From assembly GCF_018449775.1 (NCBI RefSeq), contig NZ_JAAVVB010000001.1, positions 124,001-188,000 of the forward strand: 64,000 nt of DNA, in the 5' to 3' direction. The translations under genes were made by a program, and so were the position numbers. Below are positions 33,749 to 42,709 of the stretch, one piece after another. The number at the start of each line of letters is the position of its first letter. Position 1 is the stretch's first letter. Under the pieces are notes generated by a model that did not search any database, had not been told where the DNA came from, and was given only the letters and a program-made list of their open reading frames with translations. The DNA comes from Mucilaginibacter sp. dw_454 (lineage in GTDB: Bacteria; Bacteroidota; Bacteroidia; Sphingobacteriales; Sphingobacteriaceae).

Positions 33749-34717
33749 CTATTTAACTTTTGTACGCAATAATGTGATGTAACCGTGATAGGTTTCCCAT
33801 TTTTGAGCAGTGGTATGCACCTTCAAAAAATAGAAGTAAGTGCCCTCATTCAGGCCGCTGCCATCCCAGTTGTTTTGATATCCTTTCTTTTGGTAAACTA
33901 TGGCGCCCCATCTGTTTATAATTGTGAGCTCATTTTCAGGGTAGAGTTCTAATCCCAGTATTACAAAAGCATCATTAACATTGTCGCCATTTGGCGTAAA
34001 TACATTGGGTATAGTTAAACCTGTTGCTGTATTTATAGCTGTTGCAGTGTTATTTGCCGGATTAGGGTCGGTTTGGTCTGCGCTTACCGTGGCAGTATTT
34101 GTAATCGTTCCGGGTGAAGTAGGTTTAACTGTAACAGTTATTGTAGCTTCTTCGCCGGGTGCCAATTGGCCCACTGTCCATGATATATTTTTGGTAGTGT
34201 TGTTGTAATTGGCGCTGCCTGTTGACGGGGTTGATAATTGCAAGAACTGAACTCCTGCCGGAAGAATATCGGCCACATTAACGCCCGTTGCCGTAATAGC
34301 CCCATTGTTTTTTATGGTAATGGTATAAGTAAACGGATCAGACGAATTAATGGTAGTAGCGGGCGCTGTTAAGCTGATCATCATGTCATCACTTGCAGAC
34401 GCTGGTATCACGTTAACCGTCACCGGGTCTGATACCATCGAACCGCAATTGCCAAGATTGACACTCAAAACCTGGTATTTGCCGCTGGTACTGGCTACAT
34501 AGCTGTTTTGAGTTGCACCGCTTATTGCATTACCGTCCTTTAGCCATTGAAAAGAAGCCGCATCAGTAGCATCGGCATGCATAGTTACCGTATGGCCCTC
34601 TACAATGGTCACACTTTGCCCTGCTGCACCCGACGGGGTATTGCCTTGTGCAATATCCCGTAAATGAGACAGAAACAAAATTGCAGAAGCAATAAGTATG
34701 ACTTTTATACTACCCAT
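33749..34717 (-). CDS. DUF11 protein with T9SS type B (gliding-associated) C-terminal domain
   Basis: 322 residues: signal peptide (about 1-24), an Ig-like segment with [20 protein letters not shown] (about 45-105), a DUF11 conserved-repeat domain (about 115-225; [32 protein letters not shown]), and a C-terminal T9SS type B sorting domain (about 236-322: [57 protein letters not shown]). It is thus exported through T9SS and held at the surface by the PorP/SprF partner encoded two bases downstream. Probably a short adhesin or cap protein of the cluster whose other members (34755, 35476) lack the sorting domain. Confidence 0.92.
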   Translation of the reverse strand: MGSIKVILIASAILFLSHLRDIAQGNTPSGAAGQSVTIVEGHTVTMHADATDAASFQWLKDGNAISGATQNSYVASTSGKYQVLSVNLGNCGSMVSDPVTVNVIPASASDDMMISLTAPATTINSSDPFTYTITIKNNGAITATGVNVADILPAGVQFLQLSTPSTGSANYNNTTKNISWTVGQLAPGEEATITVTVKPTSPGTITNTATVSADQTDPNPANNTATAINTATGLTIPNVFTPNGDNVNDAFVILGLELYPENELTIINRWGAIVYQKKGYQNNWDGSGLNEGTYFYFLKVHTTAQKWETYHGYITLLRTKVK

Positions 34718-34754
34718 TCCACTTTAAACTTATAATCGGTTAAAAGCGTTAGTG

Positions 34755-35447
34755 TTAGTTAATGGTAATTACCGGTTTGCCTGCCAATGCTGCCACTTTA
34801 ACTGTTAAATTAGACGAAGTAGCAGGGGTACATCCCTTATCTTTGTAGGTGATGGTGACAGTATAGTTAAACGTGCCTGGTGTAGCCATATCGGTTGTAC
34901 TTAATGTATAGGTGGACGCTGTAGCACCGGCTATAGGCGAGCCATCTTTATTCCACTGATAGCTATAATCGGTACTAGCGAAAGTTTCGGCACCGCTTTC
35001 AACGTTACCCGCAACTGCCGTTAAAGCACCTGCATTTGCCTGTCCGGCGCAGATAACGTTGTTATTGGCATAAGTAGAGGTTACAGCAGCGGTAATGCCC
35101 GGAAGCACATAAATGGTTTTAGGATCAGATGGTGCAGACTCGCAACCGCCGGCATTTACAGCTGTTGATACATATGTATAAAAACCAGGTGTTGTGGGTG
35201 CCGTATCTGATAAGGTAGCACCGGTACCTGTTAGAGTTGTAGATGTACCTGTCAGATCTTTTCCGTCATATCTTTTCCAGATATAAGCTGTTGCGTTTGG
35301 GTCGGCAGCAGCTGTTATACTGACTGGGGCGCCCTTACAAAAAATGGCGTTTGCACCGGCGGGCAGCGTTTGCGCTTGCACCGAGCTAATCATGAACAAG
35401 CCAATAAAGCTTAATAATGCGCTGAGTAATACTTTCTTAGTTTTCAT
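34755..35447 (-). CDS. Exported protein with two Ig-like domains
   Basis: 230 residues. Signal peptide (MKTKKVLLSALLSFIGLFMI plus SSVQAQ). Two Ig-like/PKD-like units follow: ANAIFCKGAPVSITAAADPN (about 35-115) and NNNVICAGQANAGALTAVAG with YSYQWNKDGSPIAGATASTY (about 128-222). The last residues are GKPVITIN, with no sorting domain, so export through T9SS would need a different signal or the Sec pathway only. It lies between the 570-aa Ig protein and the DUF11 protein with gaps of 28 and 37 bases, so they form one operon. A structural surface component is plausible. Confidence 0.8.
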   Translation of the reverse strand: MKTKKVLLSALLSFIGLFMISSVQAQTLPAGANAIFCKGAPVSITAAADPNATAYIWKRYDGKDLTGTSTTLTGTGATLSDTAPTTPGFYTYVSTAVNAGGCESAPSDPKTIYVLPGITAAVTSTYANNNVICAGQANAGALTAVAGNVESGAETFASTDYSYQWNKDGSPIAGATASTYTLSTTDMATPGTFNYTVTITYKDKGCTPATSSNLTVKVAALAGKPVITIN

Positions 35448-35475
35448 ATGCTATAGTTTAAAGTGTTTCTGTTTA

Positions 35476-37188
35476 TTAATTGGTTATGGTTATTACTGGT
35501 GGTGTTGGCAATGCATTTACCTGTATGCTTATAGGTATGTTATTGCTACTGCATTGATTAGCATTTTTTACAGTAAGGTTGCCTGTGTAGGTGCCCGCGG
35601 CGGTACCGGCAGGTAAGGCAAGGGTTATTGTACCTGCTGTTGATGATGGCAATGCCGCATCCGTCACATTAACGAAATTGGTGGCTGATGTGTCCCAAAC
35701 TATGCTGTATTTTGTTGGCGTGTTAGTGCCGTTAGTATAGTTTAGTGGTGTGGCTGTTTTCCCCGCACAAGTGTTGGCAGTACCGGGAGTAACCGTTGGC
35801 AATGGGTTAACATTTACCGTAGTCATTACACGTGCCGTAGTTTCCGTGCAACCATCCCGCGAGGCTTCTACATAATAAGTGTGGGTACCGGTGCTTAATG
35901 TGCTTGGAAGAGGATAGCTGGAACCTGTAAATAACAAATTGCCCCCCGTAGCTGCATCGTACCATTTATAGGTAGTACAATCCTGGGCATTGCTAACTGT
36001 AAGGGTTGTGGTGCCGCCCTGGCAAATAGTTGCTGTAGTAGGGGTTGGGCTGCTGTTGATAACGGGGGTAGCTATAACCCGTGTAACATCATATATCCGC
36101 AATCCTTGTGTGAGGCCCAATGTTGCTACACCGCCGACGCTAACCTCTACGCGGTCGTAAACGGCGGTCGACTGTGGCGATATATCCAGTTCGTATTTGT
36201 TGGATGCAAGCGGAAAAAGCTTCAAATCCAGACTGGTGGTATTATAAATAATGGGAGAACCTACCGCTGTTGCGCCGTTATATAATTGTACAGAAAAACC
36301 CGATCCAAGATTAAGGTCCAGCAAACCGGCTCCTGAATTTTGAATGATCATTTTAACAATGTCACCCTGGTGCGTTGGAGAGTTAAAAACGGTAGTATGA
36401 TATACCGAATTAAGTACATTCGCCACTGCATCAATCTCGGCGTAAGAGCCAGGATCGGTATCAATGGCATTTCCGGGGTTTTGAACTGTGCCTAATACCG
36501 AGCCTATATTGGCAAGGCCAGTAAGCGGCTTAACACCCGATAATACATCTACAGGCGTATTACAACCAACATTTGTGGTGGCGGGCTGCATAATATAAGC
36601 ATCATATAAATTTACGCTTTGACCCACGGCAACACCCGCTAAACGAACCCAAACCCCGTCAAAGTCACCTGTTGGCGCTATAGTGATCTCCTGATCACCG
36701 ACACTGCTTAACAGGCTCAGCAAAGTAGCGCCCGATATTGGCGACCCTACAGCATCGGCCTGCCAGCCGCCACCCAGTAAACCCCCGTCATGCAGGTTTT
36801 TAAAAGGTTGTATCTCAACTCCGCCTAACAACGAAAGAAGCCCTGGCGGCACGCTTAATTTCACGGTAACTTTAGTACCGGCAGCCAGTAAATTACCCGG
36901 AGTAACCGGGTTAGTAAACTTTAAAAATTGGGTAACGTCAATCAGGTTGCCTACCCCCACCAGCCTGTTTAGGGTTGAAAAAGTGGTTGGGTCGCCGTCT
37001 GCGGCGTTAGTAGGATTATCGACAGAGGTAAGTATATCTGTATTGATCTGTTGCGTTGAGGCGTAGTACCTCATCTGGGGTGTTGCACATTGTCCCAGCG
37101 CCCGCGATTGTATAAATAACAAAAGCGAAATGATAAGCAGACACAATAATTCTGCTTTTTTTCTTCTGACTACGAACACGGTTAGCAA
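35476..37188 (-). CDS. Exported protein: two beta-domains plus Ig-like repeats (related to the 2628-aa protein)
   Basis: 570 residues. After a signal sequence (about 1-33) come two ~150-residue domains (about 34-200 and 205-375) whose motifs (NPTNAADGDPTTFSTLNRLV; NPGNAIDTDPGSYAEIDAVA; YDRVEVSVGGVATLGL) match those of the giant protein at 42710. An Ig-like unit, ATICQGGTTTLTVSN...TYKWYDAATGGNLLFTGSSY, follows, then a second (about 465-570). The protein ends PPVITITN with no T9SS type B domain. It is the first gene of the minus-strand cluster. The ~150-residue domain looks like a discoidin-like jelly-roll by strand pattern; that is inference. Adhesion is a likely role. Confidence 0.85.
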   Translation of the reverse strand: MLTVFVVRRKKAELLCLLIISLLLFIQSRALGQCATPQMRYYASTQQINTDILTSVDNPTNAADGDPTTFSTLNRLVGVGNLIDVTQFLKFTNPVTPGNLLAAGTKVTVKLSVPPGLLSLLGGVEIQPFKNLHDGGLLGGGWQADAVGSPISGATLLSLLSSVGDQEITIAPTGDFDGVWVRLAGVAVGQSVNLYDAYIMQPATTNVGCNTPVDVLSGVKPLTGLANIGSVLGTVQNPGNAIDTDPGSYAEIDAVANVLNSVYHTTVFNSPTHQGDIVKMIIQNSGAGLLDLNLGSGFSVQLYNGATAVGSPIIYNTTSLDLKLFPLASNKYELDISPQSTAVYDRVEVSVGGVATLGLTQGLRIYDVTRVIATPVINSSPTPTTATICQGGTTTLTVSNAQDCTTYKWYDAATGGNLLFTGSSYPLPSTLSTGTHTYYVEASRDGCTETTARVMTTVNVNPLPTVTPGTANTCAGKTATPLNYTNGTNTPTKYSIVWDTSATNFVNVTDAALPSSTAGTITLALPAGTAAGTYTGNLTVKNANQCSSNNIPISIQVNALPTPPVITITN

Positions 37189-37283
37189 CAGTTAATAATT
37201 GTGGGTAAGGTTAAAAGCCAACGTATAATCATTGACTTTACCCAAAAATATCACATAGCTAAACCGGATTTTAGGCCATTCAC

Positions 37284-37379
37284 GTTCAGTTTAATTACCC
37301 TCCAAGCGACCGATAATGAACAAATATTTAATGAGTGATTAGTTGTGAACCGCAACCATTAACATTGCATATTATGAAC
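37284..37379. promoter_or_regulatory. Regularly spaced TGAAC motifs in a divergent promoter region
   Basis: TGAAC occurs on the plus strand at 37317, 37346 and 37375, exactly 29 bases apart, with an inverted copy (GTTCA) at 37284. The region lies between the divergent starts of the Ig-like cluster (37188) and the hybrid kinase (37443). The same motif is repeated before the gene at 42710. A binding site for a regulator is inferred. Confidence 0.5.
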
Positions 37380-37442
37380 AAAACAGCGGTGTGGTTTTTA
37401 GTTATTTTAGGAATCTAAATTCAAAAAAAGCACAAAAAATAT

Positions 37443-39521
37443 ATGCGATCTTTCTTTCTCGAAAAATGGTTTAAGAACATTCCCATATCAAAAAAACTCT
37501 ATTTCACCATAGGAATCATGGCATTTTTAATAGTGATGGAGTTGTTCACGCTTGGCTTCGCAATTCAGACCCTATCATCCGTGCGTTCATTTGTTGGTGG
37601 CGAGGGACTTTGGTCAAAGGCTCAAAAAGATGCTGTAGCAAGCTTACGTTTATATGCATATTCGCGCAATGAGAAAGATTATATAGCCTTTCAGCAGTTT
37701 TTAAAAGTGCCTTTAGGGGACGGCAAAGCCAGGAAGGCGCTTGAAAAAAAAGATCCCGACCTGGAAATGGCCAGGCAAGGTTTTATAGAAGGGCGCATTC
37801 ATCCGGACGATATTGATGGCATGATTAAATTGATGCTGCGTTTTAACCAAAATAAGTATATAGCACATACCATTTTTTATTGGGAGAAAGCCGAAGCCGC
37901 AATGCTGCGGTTAATACCGGTAAGTGAGCAACTGCATAAGGATATAGTTTCCGGCAATATATCACGTTCGGAAACTAATCAGGTTCTCAGTTATATCGAA
38001 AAAATAAATGCGCAATTGACGCCACTTGAGGATAATTTTTCTTACACGCTGGGAGAAGGCTCTCGCTGGTTCGAGCAACTTATTTTGAGGATATTAATAG
38101 GTTTGGCGCTAACCGTTGAAATAACAGGGATATTGATTGCGATATCTATAAGCAGAGGGATAGAAAAAGGGTTGAAAGAAATTATTAAAGGTGCAGAAAT
38201 GGTATCCAACGAATTATTTAACACTCGTGTTAAAGTCTATTCGCGCGATGAGATAGGTATTTTGGCCGTGGCTTTTAATAAAATGACAGATAGGCTGGAG
38301 CAAACTATTGCCGAGTTAAAAGAATCTGAGGTACGTACGATAAGGCAAAAAGAACGGGCCGAAGAATCTGAAAAAATAAAGCAATTATTTATCACCAACA
38401 TGAGCCATGAAATACGCACACCAATGAGTGCTATTATTGGTTTTGCCTACTTGCTGGAACATTCTAACCTGAATAATGAGCAAACTGAATATATTGACGC
38501 TATCTTAAAATCGAGCGAATTCTTGCAGATTTTATTAAATAACATACTTGATTTTTCAAGGCTAGAAGCCGGGAAAGTTTTTTTGGAACATAAAAGCATT
38601 AGTTTATATGAAGCTGTACATACCGCTATATCCATGTCAAGAATTGATGCTGCCAAAAAATCTTTGATAATAAACTTTGTGGTAGACGAAAAGATACCTA
38701 AAGTGGTTTATGGCGATGAAATGCGTCTGTATCAAATATTAATAAACCTGGTATCAAATGCCATTAAGTATACTTTTATAGGCTTTGTTTTTGTTGAAGT
38801 GCTATACATGGATGAAACCGATGAGCATATATGGGTAGAGTTTAGCGTACAAGACACTGGAATAGGCGTACCGGCCGAAAAGCAAAGGACAATATTTGAA
38901 AGTTTTGAGCAGGTTAATAAAAATAAAAGTTTTGGCGGCATAGGCCTGGGGCTGAGTATTGCTAAGCGGCTTACCGAATTGCAAGGAGGTAGGATAGGGT
39001 TAAGATCCAGTTCGCCAGGTGGGTCTGACTTTACGGTATTGCTGCCATTTAATAAAAAACCAACCGTAAGCGGAGGCGTCAATAACAGGCCTGACACCTT
39101 GAAATCTGCCCTTATTGATGATAACAAAATCGGCACACGAGTATTAGTTGCCGATGATAATGAATTAAACCGATTACTGATGAGTAGAATTTTGGAACAA
39201 CGTGGCTTTTATGTTGATATGGTAACCGATGGCTATGGCGTATTGGAAAGATTAAAACTGGCTAAATACGATATAATATTGATGGACCTGGACATGCCCG
39301 AACTAGATGGTTACGAAACCACAACAGCCATCAGAGATTGGAAAAACGATAAAAGAAATACCCCGATTATAGCGGTGACCGCCCATGTCAGCACAGAAGA
39401 ACGTGACAAATGCTTTAGAAACGGCATGGACGGCTTTATTGCCAAGCCGTTTAGCCCGGATGAACTCTATGAAAATATCCTGAAACTTTTGAATGAAAGG
39501 GTTATTAACCCGCAAATTTAA
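37443..39521 (+). CDS. Hybrid sensor histidine kinase/response regulator
   Basis: 692 residues. Membrane segment about 20-42, a periplasmic sensor part of about 170 residues (helical, unrecognised), a second membrane segment about 213-235, HAMP (about 235-290, TRVKVYSRDEIGILAVAFNK), a coiled linker, HisKA with FITNMSHEIRTPMSAIIGFA (His near 321), HATPase_c (N-box LINLVSNAIKYTF, GIGLGLSIAKRLTELQGG), and a C-terminal receiver domain (about 565-690: VLVADDNELNR, phospho-Asp in DIILMDLDMPELDG, AVTAH, Lys in FIAKPFSPDEL). The DNA-binding output is missing, so it must pass phosphate on or act by contact. It is divergent from the Ig-like cluster and its stop codon overlaps that of the STAND ATPase gene. 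Confidence 0.95.
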   Translation: MRSFFLEKWFKNIPISKKLYFTIGIMAFLIVMELFTLGFAIQTLSSVRSFVGGEGLWSKAQKDAVASLRLYAYSRNEKDYIAFQQFLKVPLGDGKARKALEKKDPDLEMARQGFIEGRIHPDDIDGMIKLMLRFNQNKYIAHTIFYWEKAEAAMLRLIPVSEQLHKDIVSGNISRSETNQVLSYIEKINAQLTPLEDNFSYTLGEGSRWFEQLILRILIGLALTVEITGILIAISISRGIEKGLKEIIKGAEMVSNELFNTRVKVYSRDEIGILAVAFNKMTDRLEQTIAELKESEVRTIRQKERAEESEKIKQLFITNMSHEIRTPMSAIIGFAYLLEHSNLNNEQTEYIDAILKSSEFLQILLNNILDFSRLEAGKVFLEHKSISLYEAVHTAISMSRIDAAKKSLIINFVVDEKIPKVVYGDEMRLYQILINLVSNAIKYTFIGFVFVEVLYMDETDEHIWVEFSVQDTGIGVPAEKQRTIFESFEQVNKNKSFGGIGLGLSIAKRLTELQGGRIGLRSSSPGGSDFTVLLPFNKKPTVSGGVNNRPDTLKSALIDDNKIGTRVLVADDNELNRLLMSRILEQRGFYVDMVTDGYGVLERLKLAKYDIILMDLDMPELDGYETTTAIRDWKNDKRNTPIIAVTAHVSTEERDKCFRNGMDGFIAKPFSPDELYENILKLLNERVINPQI

Positions 39522-42037
39522 ATTTCCTGTCGTTCTAAGAGCTCTGTTATACCCAATTGTACAGTTAATTTAGAACGTTCGTAATATAATTGTTTATAAA
39601 ACTGTGATAACTCCAACTCGGCGGTTAATGGCCCTTTCTTTAACATTAACGATATCAGGTAAAATTTTTCCAATTTCAACTCGTGCTTATCGGCAATGTG
39701 GGCAAAGCATTTGTATTCTGCACTTATAGATTCGTATTCATGCTTAATAAGAGCTACCTTAATATTTAACGAATGGTAAAATATACTGATATAAGGTGTG
39801 TAAGAATCGTCGTAGTAATTGCCCAGCTTTAAGATAGATTTATAGGTGTCTAACAAATTCTTTTTATCATTAAGCACAAAATAAGCGTCGGCTAATATAT
39901 TTTTTAAAAAGAAGGTATACTCTGTTGCAAAGTTTGAGAAATCCTTATAGTGCTTGTTAAGCACTTGTATAAAGCGTATCACCTTCTGTGGCCTTGCTGA
40001 TATTTGTAGCGTACGCGCCGCCAAAATGTATATAATATCATTAGCAATAGTATTAGTTAAGCCATTTATCTGTGTTAAAGGGTTAAAATAAAATTTCGTA
40101 ATATCTATCAGTGCGTCTTTTTTAATGATACCATATTTTAGATAATGGTATATAGCATCTAAACAGCTTAACGGATCTATAGGATATTTAAAAAAGTCAA
40201 TCTGAGGTATCTTTTTAAGATTTATAATCTGGGCATCTATTGCCTTTAAATCCATTTTTACTATAGATATCATAGCCAGGCAGCACCTAACCAATATTTG
40301 TTTTTCGTTTGAAAGATCAAATCTCAGTAAGGTCTGTAAGGTTTTTTCATACTCGACAGATATATATTCTAATCCAAAAAAGAAGTTAAATAACTCATTA
40401 TCAAAGTTTGATCTGAACAGATGCCTGCCCGGTGCAGCTGATGCCGGAGCGTTAAAAATCTCTCCTATAAAGTTAATAAGTTCGGCCTTTTTATTTAGTG
40501 GTAGCTCTGCACTTACTAAGTGATTTAAGTTGTAATTAGGATCGGTTTTAATAGCGTACACAATAACCCATTTAATAACATCGAGTTTCAAATCGTTATT
40601 TAAAAGCAGATTTGCGTCTTGTATCAGTTTTAAATTAAATTGGTTGTCATTGTCGGCCAGTAACTTTTGAGCAATGATATATTCTAAAAAGTCTTTATTA
40701 CCAAACTCAATGTAAGTGTTGTGCTGAAAATCGACGCTTTTGTTAAACTCTGTTAAAAATTCAAGGCCAAGCAGCTCGTGATAAACATAGTTATGTCTTT
40801 CGAAAAGCGCATCCGCTTTAATTTTGTCGACATGATATATACCTTTTTTAAGACACATCATATCAACCAATTCATACAAGAACAATATCTTTTCTGAGGA
40901 GTGTTTATCCAGGTAAATTTTATCCAATATAAAAGATGATACTATTTCGTACCGGTATAACTGCCCTATGTTGTTTAACGAGAAATGATCTCTGTTTAAT
41001 TTATAGTAGATCTGAAAATATAGCGGATTAGCTAATACGTTTATGGTTTCTGCATCGATATTAATATGTACCAATGGGTTCAGGCCATAACAAAGATCAT
41101 ACAACTCGTCATGGGTAAACAGGGGTACGTTGCTAAAAGTATCATAATTGGTGTTATAGCCAGTAAACCAACGTTTTTCATCATTATTTAAAGCATGTTG
41201 ATTATTTATCCATGTGTCTGAGCGCATCGTAAATATAATTCTGAATGCGTCGCTTTTTTCATACAATGAAAATATATCCATTACTTGAGTAAGCACCAAC
41301 TGAAACTGATCAGTGTTGAACAGGTGTTCATCAAACCCGTCTATGATCAGAAAAAACTTGCCGGTACTTTTTTCCTTACCATGCAAAAGCATGTTTAATA
41401 TTTCGGTACGATTATATCCCAGTAAAGACAACAGCCAGGTATGTATATCCTGCCCACTGGATAATACCGACATTAATGATGATGTACTAAAGAATAATAT
41501 GATATCGTTAATATTATTATAAGCGTTTAAAAGCAGTCTTTCTTCTATCCAGTGTAGCAGGGCTATGCTTTTGCCATGCCCAGAGGGGGCAATTAACGCC
41601 GTAGCGATATATTCTGAAGATAAAAAGCTCTCTAAATGTTCATCAATAAATTTCCTCTTTATGGTTTTCTTATAAGGTACTCCTGAACGTTTTTGTAATG
41701 CGCGCAAAGTAAGACTGGTAATTCTGGATGCATCATTGCTTAAATTAATCCAATCGGCAGTTTTGCCCGATTGCGGTTGAGAGGTATGTTCATTTAAAAA
41801 TGCCATCCAGTTTTTGTAGCCGCAATAGTCTGCTAATGTGTCAATAGTGAACTGTGAAGACTGGAATTTACTGTGTGCAAACCCATAAACACGTTTCAAA
41901 GTGGTTTCACTTAGCCTTTTCTTTGTTTTAATAAATATTAATGCACTTAACGTTTTGCAGTCAGACGATGTAAAATTGGTAAGTTTCGCCGTATCAAGTA
42001 CACGTTTCTTCAACAGATTAAAATGATGGGGCAGCAT
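39518..42037 (-). CDS. STAND/NACHT-like ATPase with Bacteroidota N-terminal domain
   Basis: 839 residues. N-terminal ~95 residues (LKKRVLDTAKLTNFTSSDCK, KKRLSETTLKRVYGFAHSKF, TIDTLADYCGYKNWMAFLNE) form a helical module that I know from several Bacteroidota signalling proteins. The NTPase begins with Walker A APSGHGKSI (near residue 149) and has Walker B FLIIDGFDEH (near 229), typical of NACHT/STAND. The rest (about 400-839) is helical, probably TPR-like (YFLKNILADAYFVLNDKKNL). Cytoplasmic. No effector domain such as nuclease or TIR is visible. It is AT-rich, convergent with the hybrid kinase (stops overlap) and divergent from the giant T9SS gene, so a regulatory role for adhesin expression or a stress/phage sensor are both possible. 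Confidence 0.75.
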   Translation of the reverse strand: MLPHHFNLLKKRVLDTAKLTNFTSSDCKTLSALIFIKTKKRLSETTLKRVYGFAHSKFQSSQFTIDTLADYCGYKNWMAFLNEHTSQPQSGKTADWINLSNDASRITSLTLRALQKRSGVPYKKTIKRKFIDEHLESFLSSEYIATALIAPSGHGKSIALLHWIEERLLLNAYNNINDIILFFSTSSLMSVLSSGQDIHTWLLSLLGYNRTEILNMLLHGKEKSTGKFFLIIDGFDEHLFNTDQFQLVLTQVMDIFSLYEKSDAFRIIFTMRSDTWINNQHALNNDEKRWFTGYNTNYDTFSNVPLFTHDELYDLCYGLNPLVHINIDAETINVLANPLYFQIYYKLNRDHFSLNNIGQLYRYEIVSSFILDKIYLDKHSSEKILFLYELVDMMCLKKGIYHVDKIKADALFERHNYVYHELLGLEFLTEFNKSVDFQHNTYIEFGNKDFLEYIIAQKLLADNDNQFNLKLIQDANLLLNNDLKLDVIKWVIVYAIKTDPNYNLNHLVSAELPLNKKAELINFIGEIFNAPASAAPGRHLFRSNFDNELFNFFFGLEYISVEYEKTLQTLLRFDLSNEKQILVRCCLAMISIVKMDLKAIDAQIINLKKIPQIDFFKYPIDPLSCLDAIYHYLKYGIIKKDALIDITKFYFNPLTQINGLTNTIANDIIYILAARTLQISARPQKVIRFIQVLNKHYKDFSNFATEYTFFLKNILADAYFVLNDKKNLLDTYKSILKLGNYYDDSYTPYISIFYHSLNIKVALIKHEYESISAEYKCFAHIADKHELKLEKFYLISLMLKKGPLTAELELSQFYKQLYYERSKLTVQLGITELLERQEI

Positions 42038-42175
42038 AAAAATTAAGTAAGTAGTTGTGCAATGTTAGGTATAAATAATGCGCGGTATTGATTGGTGATT
42101 TGTTTCCATTAATCAATGATTATAGAAATTCCTCATCAATCTAAAATAAGCCTATATGGGTGCAAAAAACCCCAC

Positions 42176-42645
42176 TGAACAGTAATGAACGATCTATAGC
42201 AAAAGTGAACGACACTTAATTGGGGATTGGTCTGCCATTTTGATTTCGAATGCGGGGGTTAAATGAATGGTTTTCAATAATACCAAATTTTAGTAGGGTG
42301 TTTATAATTGACTTTATATAAAAATAAAAAAATTATTTATATAAAAAAATAATTTCGTTTTAATTTAAAATTAGCTCATTTACAGTCTTTTACGCATATA
42401 AAATAGAGATATTTAATAACCTAGATGTACTCCTATTAGGAATGAAAAAATCTAATTTTATTATAGAGCAGCAAATAAGCGGTATTGCTCATGTCTACAC
42501 AACCTTTAGTTGTATCATTTTTATTACAAATGGAAAGTAGTGGTTACTGAACGGGTTTTATTTGATCGAATATACTAGATGATGAACGGAAGTGAACATT
42601 TTTTTTAAAATGGCATTTTAAAGATTTTACTGAATTGAAATGAAC
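42176..42645. promoter_or_regulatory. Repeated TGAAC motifs, mostly 10 bases apart, in a 672-base intergenic region
   Basis: TGAAC lies at 42176, 42186, 42206, 42548, 42583, 42593 and 42641, all in one orientation; spacings of 10 and 20 keep them on one face of the helix, and a TGAAT at 42631 is again 10 before the last. The region separates the divergent starts at 42037 and 42710 and is AT-rich. It holds no gene that I can support. These may be regulator sites shared with 37284-37379. Confidence 0.5.
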
Positions 42646-42709
42646 AAACTGTAGCAGACGCACTTGGTAGGGTGTTAGTAATTTTAAATCGCATTTAAAC
42701 CATTACTAC

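Noticed and set aside
42176..42645. TGAAC region as a third paired-heptamer element
   Set aside because: It has 10-base spacing but no GACTT-AAGTC hairpin, no 9-base pair and no closing inverted unit.
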